Source: Bacillus sp. X1(2014)
GTDB taxonomy: Bacteria > Bacillota > Bacilli > Bacillales_B > DSM-18226
Assembly (NCBI RefSeq): GCF_007678255.1
Contig: NZ_VEED01000012.1
Span: forward strand, 102,725-166,724
Direction of reading: 5' to 3'
Length of the DNA: 64,000 nucleotides
Shown here: positions 33,962 to 43,180 of the stretch, piece by piece
Position numbering within the stretch: position 1 is the first letter of the stretch
Layout: each line of letters opens with the position of its first letter
Program-made: the position numbers and the translations under genes
The notes under the pieces: model-generated
The model's input: the letters and a program-made list of their open reading frames with translations, nothing else
Told to the model about the DNA's origin: nothing
Database searches by the model: none

Positions 33962-34114
33962 GAATGAATCCCCTCTTATTGATAAAATAATAAAATCTAA
34001 GTAATTCTATCGGTTTTATTAATTTTAGTATGATTAATCTTTATAAGTCAATGATATTACCTGACTACATTTAAAATTCAGAATATCCCTCCATAAAGTG
34101 ACCCTGTTCAAACA

Positions 34115-34152
34115 AAAAAGGACATCTCCAAGTTGTTGAAGATGTCCTTTTT
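34115..34152 (-). terminator. Terminator of the symporter gene
   Basis: 13-bp stem AAAAAGGACATCT/AGATGTCCTTTTT with a 12-nt loop; T run on the minus strand. Confidence 0.85.
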
Positions 34153-34158
34153 ACGCTA

Positions 34159-35412
34159 TTATGCTGCTTTTTGTTCTTTATAATTTTTAAGCTTATGGCC
34201 TTCCCATTTAGTAATAACGATGGCAGCCAAAGAGTTTCCGACAATATTAACACAAGTACGTGCCATATCAAGGATCCTGTCAATCCCGGCAATAAACGCT
34301 AAACCTTCTACAGGGATTCCTACGCTTCCCAATGTAGCAAGAAGAACTACAAATGATACGCCAGGTACCCCCGCAATTCCTTTAGAGGTTAACATCAATA
34401 CAAGTACTAAAGTGATTTGATGGCCAATACTCATATGAATACCATACATCTGCGCAATAAACAGCGCTGCGATCGCTTGGTATAGGGTAGATCCATCAAG
34501 ATTGAAGGAATATCCAGTTGGAATAACAAAAGATGTAATCGCCTTAGGACAGCCAAGTTTCTCCATTTTTTCCATGATCTTTGGAAGAACTGCTTCCGAA
34601 CTTGCTGTTGAGTAGCCTAAAATTAATTCATCTTTTAGATACTTAATGAGATGGATAATGTTAAATCCAACAATTTTTGCTGTTAAACCTAGGACAACTA
34701 AAATGAAGAAAAACATAGCTCCGTATACAACAAGGACTAGTTTACCCAATGGTATTAATGAAGCAACACCAAATTTTGATACAGTAACACCAATTAATGC
34801 GAACACACCGAATGGCGCTAACTTCATGATTTGGTTTGTAACATAGAACATCGCATCGGCAGTTCCTCTGAAGAAATTAATGATTGGAATCCCTTTCTCC
34901 CCAATTGCCGCAACTCCAAGTCCGAACATAACGGAGAAGAAAATGATTGGCAGCATTTCCCCGTTTGCGAGAGACTGAATGATATTTGTAGGAACAATAT
35001 TAACAACAGTATCAATCATTGAATGAGATTCAGTTTGTTCCGCTGTGCTTACATAGCTGTTTATATCTGTTTTCGCAAGTTTCGATTTATCTACGCCTGC
35101 ACCCGGTTGGAATACGTTTGCAAAGAGAAGTCCTAAAATAATCGCAATCGTAGTGATCACTTCAAAATAAAGAAGGGTTTTACCACCAAGTTTCCCTAAT
35201 GACTTCATATCTCCAGTACCAGCAACACCCACGATTAAACTAGAAATAACAATGGGAACAACAATCATTTTAATTAAACGAATAAATATATCGCCAATCG
35301 GCTGCAGGTAACTTGCCACATGTGGATTACCATAAAAAATCGCACCAACAATGACACCGAGAATGAGTCCAATGAAAATCTGCCACGCTAAACTAATCTT
35401 CTTCATTTGCAT
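34159..35412 (-). CDS. Dicarboxylate/amino acid:cation symporter (GltP/GltT type)
   Basis: 417 aa, DAACS family. Eight helices plus the two re-entrant hairpins; the serine-rich motif STASSEAVLP (HP1), NLDGSTLYQ (helix 7), GVPGVSFVVLLATL (HP2) and DRILDMARTCVNIVGNSLA (helix 8) hold the substrate and cation residues. It imports glutamate/aspartate or C4-dicarboxylates; the conserved Arg in DMARTCVN favours an acidic amino acid. GGAG precedes the ATG. A 5' hairpin lies at 35433-35461. It is monocistronic. Confidence 0.93.
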   Translation of the reverse strand: MQMKKISLAWQIFIGLILGVIVGAIFYGNPHVASYLQPIGDIFIRLIKMIVVPIVISSLIVGVAGTGDMKSLGKLGGKTLLYFEVITTIAIILGLLFANVFQPGAGVDKSKLAKTDINSYVSTAEQTESHSMIDTVVNIVPTNIIQSLANGEMLPIIFFSVMFGLGVAAIGEKGIPIINFFRGTADAMFYVTNQIMKLAPFGVFALIGVTVSKFGVASLIPLGKLVLVVYGAMFFFILVVLGLTAKIVGFNIIHLIKYLKDELILGYSTASSEAVLPKIMEKMEKLGCPKAITSFVIPTGYSFNLDGSTLYQAIAALFIAQMYGIHMSIGHQITLVLVLMLTSKGIAGVPGVSFVVLLATLGSVGIPVEGLAFIAGIDRILDMARTCVNIVGNSLAAIVITKWEGHKLKNYKEQKAA

Positions 35413-35432
35413 TTCTCCTTTTCAATATAATA

Positions 35433-35461
35433 AAAGTTGATTACTATAATGAATCAACTTT
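35433..35461 (-). promoter_or_regulatory. 5' leader hairpin upstream of the symporter gene; rest of interval empty
   Basis: 10-bp stem AAAGTTGATT/AATCAACTTT with a 9-nt loop, followed on the minus strand by TATTATATTG, 20 nt before the start codon. It may act as an attenuator or overlap the promoter. Apart from it and a short GCTATT/AATAGC dyad near 35710, I see nothing in 35413-35774. Confidence 0.4.
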
Positions 35462-35774
35462 GACTTATAAAAATGAATTTTTCTCTTTTCCATACAGTTA
35501 TACTTAGTTAATATTATAGAAACTTTTCTCATATAACAACAATTTTCTTCATGGAAATTACTCCTATTTATAATATCAGAATAATAATATTCCTTATTTA
35601 CCAAGACTTTTTACCTAATAAAATCAAAAGAGCGAGGAAAATTCCTATCTGAAAGGTATAAGAATAGTGGAGATTTACAACCTGTACGAAAAGGTTCCCT
35701 ACGTATTAGCCTAGCTATTGATGAATAGCCTAGTTGTAGATGGTTTTCCATACTTTTGTAAAGGAGGGGTCAAA

Positions 35775-36584
35775 ATGGGGTATTATGTAAAAGTTGCTTC
35801 TCAAGTCAACATTTATGTTGAAGATATTAATTCCAAGAGCCATAAGACCATCCTCTTTGTCCATGGCTGGCCTGCGAATCATAAATTATTTGAATATCAG
35901 TTTAATGTCCTTCCTTCCATGGGGTATCGGTGTATTGGGATAGATCTTAGAGGATTTGGCAAATCAGATAAACCCTGGAACGGCTACTTTTACGATAGAA
36001 TGGCAGATGATATACGCCAAATAGTTAAGGCGCTACGCTTACAAAATTTTACACTCGCTGGCCATTCAGTAGGTGGAGCGATTGTTATTAGATACATGGG
36101 GCGTCATAGCGGCTATGGTGTCTCGAAATTAGCCCTTTTCGGTGCAGCGGCTCCTAGTTTTATCAAGCGGCCTGGCTTTCCTTTTGGGTTAGAGGCGAAG
36201 GATGTCAATACCCTGCTTGGGCAGATTTATAACGATCGTCCAAAAATGCTCGCAGACTTCACGAATATGTTCTTTCATCAGGCACTCACCAAGCCATTCT
36301 CAGATTGGTTTTTTCAATTAGGTCTTGAAGCTGCAGGCCATTCCACGGCAGGTTTACTTAACTCTTTAAGAGACGAAACTTTATTCGCTGATCTCAAAAG
36401 AATTCAAGTGCCTACATTAATTCTTCATGGGAATCATGATCAAATTTGCAAACCGCCGCTGGCTTCCGTCCTTCATCAAGGCATTCAGAATTCTAAGCTG
36501 GTTTGGTTTGAGCATAGTGGTCATGGTTTGTTCTGGGAAGAGCAGAAGAAGTTTACCCAGGAATTGGCTAATTTCATTGGATAG
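35775..36584 (+). CDS. Alpha/beta-fold hydrolase
   Basis: 269 aa. Oxyanion region FVHGWPANHKLFEYQ (about 28-42), nucleophile elbow AGHSVGGA (Ser near 98), acid near NHDQICKP and His in EHSGHGLFWE (near 245). The sequence resembles non-heme chloroperoxidase/esterase-like hydrolases. ATG at 35775 is preceded by AAAGGAGGGG; the longer in-frame start is 19 codons upstream without a site. It is monocistronic; substrate unknown. Confidence 0.87.
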   Translation: MGYYVKVASQVNIYVEDINSKSHKTILFVHGWPANHKLFEYQFNVLPSMGYRCIGIDLRGFGKSDKPWNGYFYDRMADDIRQIVKALRLQNFTLAGHSVGGAIVIRYMGRHSGYGVSKLALFGAAAPSFIKRPGFPFGLEAKDVNTLLGQIYNDRPKMLADFTNMFFHQALTKPFSDWFFQLGLEAAGHSTAGLLNSLRDETLFADLKRIQVPTLILHGNHDQICKPPLASVLHQGIQNSKLVWFEHSGHGLFWEEQKKFTQELANFIG

Positions 36585-36737
36585 AATATACAAACTAATT
36601 TTTGCCCTACGTGGTGAAAAGCCGGTAAATGGAGACCCGTTTCATAGCCCGTAAAGAGGAAAAATGCCCTCCCCAACTAAAGGATTAATTAATACTCTTT
36701 CAATCCTTCCTTTTCTGCTTTTCCGTTGCTTTTTCAC

Positions 36738-36767
36738 ACAAAAAAAAGGGGAGTAGTTCTACTCTCC
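36738..36767 (-). terminator. Terminator overlapping the end of the 36759-36947 gene
   Basis: GGAGAGT/ACTCCCC stem (one mismatch) followed by TTTTTTTT on the minus strand; the 5' arm lies in the last codons. Confidence 0.55.
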
Positions 36768-36947
36768 TTCTTCTACAACAATAATATACCCATCTTGCTG
36801 CGGGCCGTTCTCGTATACTTCGCGAGAAACTATGTAATAGTTTTCCTTACTTTCGTCACTAATCACTAATTCACTTGGACTTTTGTCCACAGCTGCTGCT
36901 TCTAGACTAAAATATGGTAATCCAAGTGTTGAAATATCAAATGGCAT
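36759..36947 (-). CDS. Hypothetical acidic protein (62 aa)
   Basis: A soluble acidic protein (SPSELVISDESKENYYIVS, C-terminal VVEEGE). GAGGGA lies 8 nt before the ATG and a terminator follows directly, which supports a real gene. Family and function are not recognised. Confidence 0.6.
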   Translation of the reverse strand: MPFDISTLGLPYFSLEAAAVDKSPSELVISDESKENYYIVSREVYENGPQQDGYIIVVEEGE

Positions 36948-37100
36948 GGTTATCCCTCATTTCTATCTATTAAGATGTACAAACCCTATGTAAAGTATAA
37001 CAAACTTTCTCCATCCAGTGCCCTAATGATTTTTCTTTATTTTCAAATTATGGTACTCTCTTAAAAGAAAATTAAAACGTTTCGGAAACGAGGGATTATT

Positions 37101-37673
37101 ATGAACGTATTATGGGATTTTGACGGAACTCTTTTTGATACCTATCCAGCACTTGTCTCTGGATTCATCCGTTTAAGCAAACAAGATTTAGACCGTGATG
37201 AAGTTCTAAAATGGCTTAAAATTGATTCCAAAACTGCTTTTAAACACTTTGGAATCGGTGAGGAGCAGAGACTTGAGTATCAAACTTTACATAACTTTTA
37301 TTCAAAAACAGAAAGCAAGCCATTTGAACACTTAACAGAAGCTTTATCTTCAGTGGATAACAATATTATTGTGACACATCGTGATAAGGAATCCACGGTA
37401 TTTCTGCTTGAAAAATACCAGTTAAGTAAATACTTTAAAGACATTGTTTCTGTGGAAGAACAAGGATTTACACGAAAACCACACAGTTCCTCCTATGAAT
37501 ATGTTTTAAAAAGTTACCATATTGATTTGGTTGTTGGTGACCGTGATTTAGACTTAATTCCCGCTCGCAAATTAAATATTAAAACATGTGCCTTTCAAAA
37601 TCAAAACATCGAAGCGGATTTCCATATTGATAGCTACACTGATTTTATTCCTGAAGTTCTCAACCGCCTTTAG
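37101..37673 (+). CDS. HAD-family hydrolase
   Basis: 190 aa with HAD motif I DFDGTLFDT (residues 6-14), motif II in IIVTHRDK, and motif III/IV Lys and Asp in RKPHSS...VVGDRDLD. The helical cap is of the small PGP type. It probably dephosphorylates a small metabolite; which one is unknown. Downstream is the yggT-like gene with a 107-bp gap. Confidence 0.87.
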   Translation: MNVLWDFDGTLFDTYPALVSGFIRLSKQDLDRDEVLKWLKIDSKTAFKHFGIGEEQRLEYQTLHNFYSKTESKPFEHLTEALSSVDNNIIVTHRDKESTVFLLEKYQLSKYFKDIVSVEEQGFTRKPHSSSYEYVLKSYHIDLVVGDRDLDLIPARKLNIKTCAFQNQNIEADFHIDSYTDFIPEVLNRL

Positions 37674-37780
37674 TTTTTTAAAAAAAAATTTGAAACTTAA
37701 TTGAAGTTAAATCGTACAAGTATATATAGGTACGATGAATGGCAGAATAAAAAAAATTATGATAGAACGGAAGATCTATA

Positions 37781-38062
37781 TTGGGCTCTAATATTTTACT
37801 TATTGGACATTATGTTTTTGAGGCTTATTATTGGTTAATTTTAATATCCATTTTTGGTTCTTGGTTTCCTAAGTTTCAAGAAACCAAGCTTGGGATCTGG
37901 ATTGGTAAGTTGGTCGAACCTTATTTAGGCTTGTTCAGAAGATTTATTCCACCACTTGGTCCTATTGATTTTTCACCAATTATCGCATTATTTGCCTTTC
38001 AATTTATCAGGCAATTTGCAATCGAAGGTCTTCGCCAATCACTGAATGTCATTGGTGTTTAA
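37781..38062 (+). CDS. YggT-family membrane protein
   Basis: 93 aa with two hydrophobic segments and the family pattern YYWLILISIFGSWFPKF...KLVEPYLGLFRRFIPPLGPIDFSPIIALFAF. YggT/YlmG proteins are small membrane proteins linked to cell division or stress; in Bacillus one copy lies in the sepF cluster, so this is an additional copy. TTG start with GGAAG 9 nt upstream is weak. Confidence 0.82.
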   Translation: MGSNILLIGHYVFEAYYWLILISIFGSWFPKFQETKLGIWIGKLVEPYLGLFRRFIPPLGPIDFSPIIALFAFQFIRQFAIEGLRQSLNVIGV

Positions 38063-38070
38063 TAGGGCAA

Positions 38071-38099
38071 AAAAAGGAGCTGCGCAGCGGCTCCTTTTT
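38071..38099. terminator. Bidirectional terminator
   Basis: AAAAAGGAGC/GCTCCTTTTT stem between the convergent yggT-like and SNF2 genes. Confidence 0.88.
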
Positions 38100-41000
38100 C
38101 TATATCATCAATATCTCCCTTATATCCTCTTCCGTAAGGGTAGATATAACTTTTTCATCAGAATCGATGATTTCTTCGATGAGATGTCTCTTCCTATCTT
38201 GTAGTTCATTCATTTTTTCCTCGATCGTCCCTCGGGCTACCAGCTTGATGACCTGGACGACATTTTTCTGACCCATTCGATGGGCACGGTCCGCGGCCTG
38301 TTCCTCAACAGCGGGATTCCACCATGTGTCATATAAAATGACGGTATCGGCACTCATTAAATTTAGACCGGTTCCTCCTGCTTTCAAGGAAATGAGAAAC
38401 AAATCCCTTTCACCTCGATTAAAACGCTCGCAGATTTCTACTCGTTCTTCTGATGGGGTCTGTCCATCCAGATAAAAATAGTTGGTCCCTTTTGTGGTTA
38501 ACGCACTTCCAATTAATTCAAGCATCTTCGTAAATTGGGAAAAAATTAATACCCTTCTTCCAGAGAGCTTTGATTCTTCAACAATCTGCAAGAGCTGTTC
38601 AAATTTTGCCGAATTTCCTTGATATCCTTCTACAAACAAACCAGGATGACAACAAATCTGCCGCAGCCGCGTCAATCCTGCTAAAATTCTAATCCGATTT
38701 TTGCGAATCGTGTCTTTGTCGAGATGCTTCAACGTGTCATGCCTTAATTTCGCCAAATAAGCAGCATACAATTTCTTTTGTTCAGGGAACAGTTCAACCG
38801 ATTCCAAAGACTCCATTTTTTCAGGAAGTTCAGCGAGGACATCTTCCTTTAACCTGCGCAGTAAAAAAGGACGGATTCTACGCGCTATCGTTTTTCTTGA
38901 AAGCTTGCTATATTCCTTTAACCCAAGGAACAGTTCTGGAAAAACAACGTGAAAAATCGACCATAACTCCTCTAAGGCATTTTCCACTGGTGTACCCGTA
39001 AGCGCAAACCGATGCAGGGACTGCAGTTTTTTTACGGCTCGGGCAGTTTGTGTCAATGGGTTTTTAAAGGCTTGGGCCTCATCGAAAAACACGGTATGAA
39101 ACAATTGTTTCTCAAACCAGGTGATCTCACGACGCAATAACGGATAGGAGATGATTACGACATCAACATTGGTCTGCTCTTTCAGCAGTTTGGACCGCTC
39201 TTGTTTCGCTCCATCAATAACAATTGCTTTTAACTGAGGAGCGAATTTCCTGCATTCACTAAGCCAGTTATAGGTCAATGATGAAGGACAAACAACAAGG
39301 GCCGGCTGATTAGTTTTTCGGATATCAGACTGGACTGACACGATATACGCGATGCTTTGAATTGTTTTTCCAAGCCCCATATCATCCGCCAAAATTCCTC
39401 CGAATCCATAGTAAGCCAGAGTTTTCATCCATTTAAACCCGTTTTTTTGGTATTCTTTGAGCGTAGGATCTAAACTGGTTGGCACCTCAAACTCTAACTT
39501 GCCAGGATGGTGTAGGTGATCCAAGAACTGCCGAAAGGATTCTTCTAGTTTGAATGTATCACTGATCTCAACCGTATCAAGGAGTTGAAGACTCTGTTCG
39601 ATTGGTAAATCTAGTCCATTAGCGAGGTCCTTATTTTTGGTTAGCGGTGAATAAAGAAAACGCTGGATTTCTTCGAATTCTCTTGTCTGAAGCGAGAGCA
39701 GCGACCCGCTCGGCAGGCGATAATATTTCCTTTTCTCCTCTAGAGCCGCCAAAACTTCACGTATTTGTCTTTCAGGAATACCGTCCATTTCAAATTTAAA
39801 TTCAAGCCAATTGGTCCGTTCCCTTTTGAACCTTACCCTTACCTGCGGACGAAAATTCTCTCTCGAAATACGATTTCGAACAGCCGTGGTTGCGTAAATT
39901 CTAACAAGCTTTTGCAATTTTGGAACAATGTACGTTAAAAAATCATATTCCAATTCTTCATTATGAAGATAATATCCTCCGTCCGTCTTGGCGAACGAAC
40001 TTTCTTCAAAAATCTGCAGAATTTCCTCTTCCTTCTCTACATCACGAATCACTAACGATTCCGTCGGGAGATCTCGATTTTCCAATGGATTAATGATTGT
40101 ATTTTCGTATTGAAATTCGAGCCCAGCAAGTAAGCGATTTTTCACACGATCCAAGTAGAGTTTGGCCACTAGTGGTGTGGTCATCCATTGCTTCGTGATC
40201 GCTTCGGCTATCGTAACTTGGCCTAGTCTTTTTAAGCCTGGCGCGACTTTTTCCAAAAAAAACTGAATTTGCTCTTCTGGAATCGGTATTTGGCTCATTC
40301 CTGAGGCATCAAGCATCCTTTTCAAGTCGAAAAGCCGTTTGAAATCCTGCTCTTCCAGTTGTTTCATTTTCCCCTCAAATAGAACAGAATGATAAGCTTC
40401 AAAGAAAATCATTCGCTGCAAGTTTTTTACTTTCAGCTGATAGCCGTTTCGATCCGCTCTAGCAAAATCAAACTGTAAAGGCAGCCCTTCGTCAGACACA
40501 TCCAATCCTTGAAAAATTTGGCCCTCATACTCCACCAGCACATTAGGTATCTTTCGGAGGAAAGTAAGCATGCGTCCCCATGCGGATGATGGAATAATTA
40601 GCATAAGTTGTGTATTGATATTGTTATTGGTGTCAGGCACCGCATCCATATACAACTTTTCATCACGGACTACTTGGATGAGTTGTTCGAGTACGTTATT
40701 GTATTCTTTTTGGAAGCAGTGCTGACTTGGGTCGAATGTAAATGAATTAGAAAGTTTGAAGGTCTTTCCGGCTTTAATCTGTTCCAAAAAGGCACGGATG
40801 TTTTGTACTATGATGGATTCGAGTGTTAGTTCGATCGCAAATAAGTGGCTTCCATTTCCAATATCAACGGGTTTCAAGGTAAACTCAATATCCAGCACGG
40901 TTCTTTTTTCAAAATGCAATTGATGACCACTAGATCGGACCGGCTGGTCGGTAAAAATGGTCAATAACCCTTCAGTGAGTTCCTTATTGGTTGAATGATC

Positions 41001-41303
41001 GGCTCTCGGGATCGTTCCTTTCTGTTGGTGCCCGTAAATAGCTAATAAAACGGCTGCAATATGCTGACACTCCTTCGTAAAAGAAGCCAACTTCGGGCAG
41101 CTGCATTCCGTTCGAAGGTCATCATTGGGACCTGTCTCGATGGTCACATGAAAATCTTCATCACCTGTCACGGTTGCTTGACAATGATGTGGGAGGTATT
41201 GCTGAAAAATTACTTTATTCGTTTGATAAAAATAATCTCCTCGTTTGAAGGAGGCAGCACCACACATTTCCTTAATGCGTTTATGAGTTAAACTTATGTT
41301 CAA
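38100..41303 (-). CDS. SWIM/SNF2-family helicase
   Basis: 1067 aa. N-terminal SWIM zinc finger with CSCPKLASFTKECQH (about 66-80), a long middle region typical of bacterial SNF2 proteins, then the ATPase: motif I DDMGLGKT (about 640), motif II DEAQ, motif III LTGTPVEN, motif IV FSQFTKML and motifs V-VI SLKAGGTGLNLMSAD and QAADRAHRMGQ. Such proteins translocate on double-stranded DNA; the role of the bacterial forms is unclear. TTG start with GGAGCAGG upstream. The palindromic 13-mer at 40629-40641 is in frame and encodes part of VPDT. It is a single gene, so not obviously part of a defence cluster. Confidence 0.93.
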   Translation of the reverse strand: MNISLTHKRIKEMCGAASFKRGDYFYQTNKVIFQQYLPHHCQATVTGDEDFHVTIETGPNDDLRTECSCPKLASFTKECQHIAAVLLAIYGHQQKGTIPRADHSTNKELTEGLLTIFTDQPVRSSGHQLHFEKRTVLDIEFTLKPVDIGNGSHLFAIELTLESIIVQNIRAFLEQIKAGKTFKLSNSFTFDPSQHCFQKEYNNVLEQLIQVVRDEKLYMDAVPDTNNNINTQLMLIIPSSAWGRMLTFLRKIPNVLVEYEGQIFQGLDVSDEGLPLQFDFARADRNGYQLKVKNLQRMIFFEAYHSVLFEGKMKQLEEQDFKRLFDLKRMLDASGMSQIPIPEEQIQFFLEKVAPGLKRLGQVTIAEAITKQWMTTPLVAKLYLDRVKNRLLAGLEFQYENTIINPLENRDLPTESLVIRDVEKEEEILQIFEESSFAKTDGGYYLHNEELEYDFLTYIVPKLQKLVRIYATTAVRNRISRENFRPQVRVRFKRERTNWLEFKFEMDGIPERQIREVLAALEEKRKYYRLPSGSLLSLQTREFEEIQRFLYSPLTKNKDLANGLDLPIEQSLQLLDTVEISDTFKLEESFRQFLDHLHHPGKLEFEVPTSLDPTLKEYQKNGFKWMKTLAYYGFGGILADDMGLGKTIQSIAYIVSVQSDIRKTNQPALVVCPSSLTYNWLSECRKFAPQLKAIVIDGAKQERSKLLKEQTNVDVVIISYPLLRREITWFEKQLFHTVFFDEAQAFKNPLTQTARAVKKLQSLHRFALTGTPVENALEELWSIFHVVFPELFLGLKEYSKLSRKTIARRIRPFLLRRLKEDVLAELPEKMESLESVELFPEQKKLYAAYLAKLRHDTLKHLDKDTIRKNRIRILAGLTRLRQICCHPGLFVEGYQGNSAKFEQLLQIVEESKLSGRRVLIFSQFTKMLELIGSALTTKGTNYFYLDGQTPSEERVEICERFNRGERDLFLISLKAGGTGLNLMSADTVILYDTWWNPAVEEQAADRAHRMGQKNVVQVIKLVARGTIEEKMNELQDRKRHLIEEIIDSDEKVISTLTEEDIREILMI
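40629..40641. repeat. Palindromic 13-mer, copy 4 (inside the SNF2 gene)
   Basis: GGTGTCAGGCACC within coding sequence of the poorly conserved middle region of the helicase. Confidence 0.85.
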
Positions 41304-41390
41304 GTGTCCTGCTCCTTCCTGAGGTTTAAGATCTGCTGTCCATAAAGGTATACAACATTATAGCATATGTATTATTTTTTCTTATGAAAG

Positions 41391-41425
41391 AAAAAACGCC
41401 TGCCCGATAGAATGGAGGGCAGACG
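41391..41425 (-). terminator. Terminator of the YvgN-type reductase gene
   Basis: CGTCTGCCC/GGGCAGGCG stem (one G-T pair), then TTTTTT on the minus strand. Confidence 0.85.
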
Positions 41426-41440
41426 CTTAATTATGGAAAT

Positions 41441-42283
41441 CTATTCTTCAAAACCAACTCTCATTGTATCCGGGTGAGAACCCGCGCGGCTATCTTGATT
41501 TAATCCATCGATTTTGTCCATATCCTCAGCGGATAATTCAAAATCAAAAAGATTCGCATTTTCAATAATGCGATGTTCTTTGATTGATTTTGGAATGGTC
41601 ACCACACCATGCTGTAGATCCCAGCGCAAGATCACTTGAGCAACAGATTTATTATATTTATGGGCAAGATCTTCTAGAACTGGTTCATTTAGAAGCTGCC
41701 CTTGTTTTAATGGCGACCACGCTTCCATTTGAATGCCTTCCTTTTTACAGTAAGCAAGTAATTCCTTTTGGGTTAAATGTGGATGGAATTCTACCTGGTT
41801 TACCATTGGTTTAATCTCTGCGGTACTGATTAAATCTTCTAGATGATGAACAAGGAAGTTACTTACACCAATGGCGCGGACACGGCCATCTTTATAGAGC
41901 TTTTCCAACGCCTTCCATGTTTCTTTATATTTATTTTTTCCAGGCCAATGGATTAAATAAAGATCCAAATAATCAAGTCCAAGCTTGTTAAGACTGGTTT
42001 CAAAGGCTGCTAACGTTGATTCATATCCTTGTTCAGAATTCCATACCTTGGAAGTGATAAATAATTCTTCACGTGGAACTCCTGATTCTTTAATGGCTTG
42101 GCCAACGCCTTCTTCATTTTTATAGATAGCGGCGGTATCAATACTAATGTATCCATTCTTAATGGCTGCTTTAACGGATTGAACTACCTCTTCTCCTTCA
42201 TTTACTTTGAATACACCTAACCCTACCCATGGCATTTTTACACCATTATGTAATGTAGTTGTGTCTTTTAAACTTGTTGGCAT
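41441..42283 (-). CDS. yvgN: Aldo/keto reductase, glyoxal reductase YvgN type
   Basis: 280 aa starting MPTSLKDTTTLHNGV. The AKR tetrad is present: Asp in DTAAIYKNEEGVG with Tyr55-region, Lys in ITSKVW, His in YLIHWP. The sequence is very close to B. subtilis YvgN throughout (AIGVSNFLVHHLEDL, LRWDLQHGVVTIPKSIKEHRI). The enzyme reduces glyoxal and methylglyoxal with NADPH. AGGAGG precedes two adjacent ATG codons; the second is chosen by homology. It follows kdgA by 86 bp on the same strand. Confidence 0.93.
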   Translation of the reverse strand: MPTSLKDTTTLHNGVKMPWVGLGVFKVNEGEEVVQSVKAAIKNGYISIDTAAIYKNEEGVGQAIKESGVPREELFITSKVWNSEQGYESTLAAFETSLNKLGLDYLDLYLIHWPGKNKYKETWKALEKLYKDGRVRAIGVSNFLVHHLEDLISTAEIKPMVNQVEFHPHLTQKELLAYCKKEGIQMEAWSPLKQGQLLNEPVLEDLAHKYNKSVAQVILRWDLQHGVVTIPKSIKEHRIIENANLFDFELSAEDMDKIDGLNQDSRAGSHPDTMRVGFEE

Positions 42284-42369
42284 CATCTATTCCTCCTTTT
42301 TATTAAAGATCGGAACAAAGACTAAAGGGTCTTGGTTTCGATACTAGAAACAGCTCTATGGGATACAGT

Positions 42370-43020
42370 TTATCTTCCTCTGGCTGCTTGAACTTTTTCA
42401 ATATACTGTTTTGCATATTCAGTAATCTTGTTAAATTCCCCTGTTTTAGCTGGCGCCATTAGATTACCGCCTACTCCAACGGCTACGCAGCCATTCTTAA
42501 TCCACTGTTCGACATTGTCTAAACTGACTCCACCAGTTGGCATAATATTTATTTGCGGAAGAGGGGCTTTTACTGCTTTAACAAAATCTGGACCAAAGGC
42601 ACTGCCAGGGAACAGTTTCACAATATCAACTCCCGCTTCTAATGCACGTTTCATTTCGGTGAGGGTCATACAGCCAGGCATATAAGGTACTTGGTACAGA
42701 TTACATAATGTTGCCGTTTCCTGGTCAAAGGCTGGACTCACAACAAACTGCGCCCCCGCCAAAATTGCAATTCGTGCGGTGGTTGCATCAAGTACAGTTC
42801 CTGCGCCAATCACTACATTATTATTATTTTGATAAAGGGTTGCTAATTCTTTAATCACTTCTTCTGCGCCTTGGACGGTGAAAGTAACTTCAATTCCTTG
42901 AATACCGCCTTCTACACAGGCTTCTGAAATATTTACGGCCTCTTCTTTTGAATCTGCCCTTACAACCGCAACCACACCACATTCCGCAATTTTCGTTAAG
43001 ATATTGATTTTTTTCATCAT
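42370..43020 (-). CDS. kdgA: KDPG/KHG aldolase
   Basis: 216 aa, class I aldolase that splits 2-keto-3-deoxy-6-phosphogluconate into pyruvate and glyceraldehyde 3-phosphate. GAGTVLD (about 76-82), SPAFD, MPGCMTLTEM and the Schiff-base Lys in DIVKLFPGS (about 145) are intact, followed by MPTGGVSLDN. The start ATG at 43020 has only a weak AAAGTGA upstream; a TTG further upstream is unlikely. The gene is divergent from the IclR regulator, whose box lies between them. Confidence 0.92.
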   Translation of the reverse strand: MMKKINILTKIAECGVVAVVRADSKEEAVNISEACVEGGIQGIEVTFTVQGAEEVIKELATLYQNNNNVVIGAGTVLDATTARIAILAGAQFVVSPAFDQETATLCNLYQVPYMPGCMTLTEMKRALEAGVDIVKLFPGSAFGPDFVKAVKAPLPQINIMPTGGVSLDNVEQWIKNGCVAVGVGGNLMAPAKTGEFNKITEYAKQYIEKVQAARGR

Positions 43021-43121
43021 CGCAGTCACTTTCTTTCTACTTATTTTCTTTTCAAAAAATATTTTCAAATAGTTTTCATTGTTCTTATTTAAATTTACAA
43101 AATCATACTCTTATCGTATCA

Positions 43122-43141
43122 TATAATAGAACAGCGTTCCA
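43122..43141 (+). promoter_or_regulatory. IclR (KdgR) promoter and operator
   Basis: TATAAT (43122-43127) directly followed by TAGAACAGCGTTCCA (43127-43141), a GAAC-n3-GTTC dyad. The same arrangement, a TATAAT followed by a related box, occurs before kduI. No good -35 is visible. Confidence 0.6.
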
Positions 43142-43180
43142 AAAATATGAACTGAAAAACACTTAAAAGAGGTAGAAATC

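Noticed and set aside
38100..41303. SNF2 helicase as part of a phage-defence system
   Set aside because: No methylase, nuclease, phospholipase or other defence partner lies beside it; it stands alone between metabolic genes.
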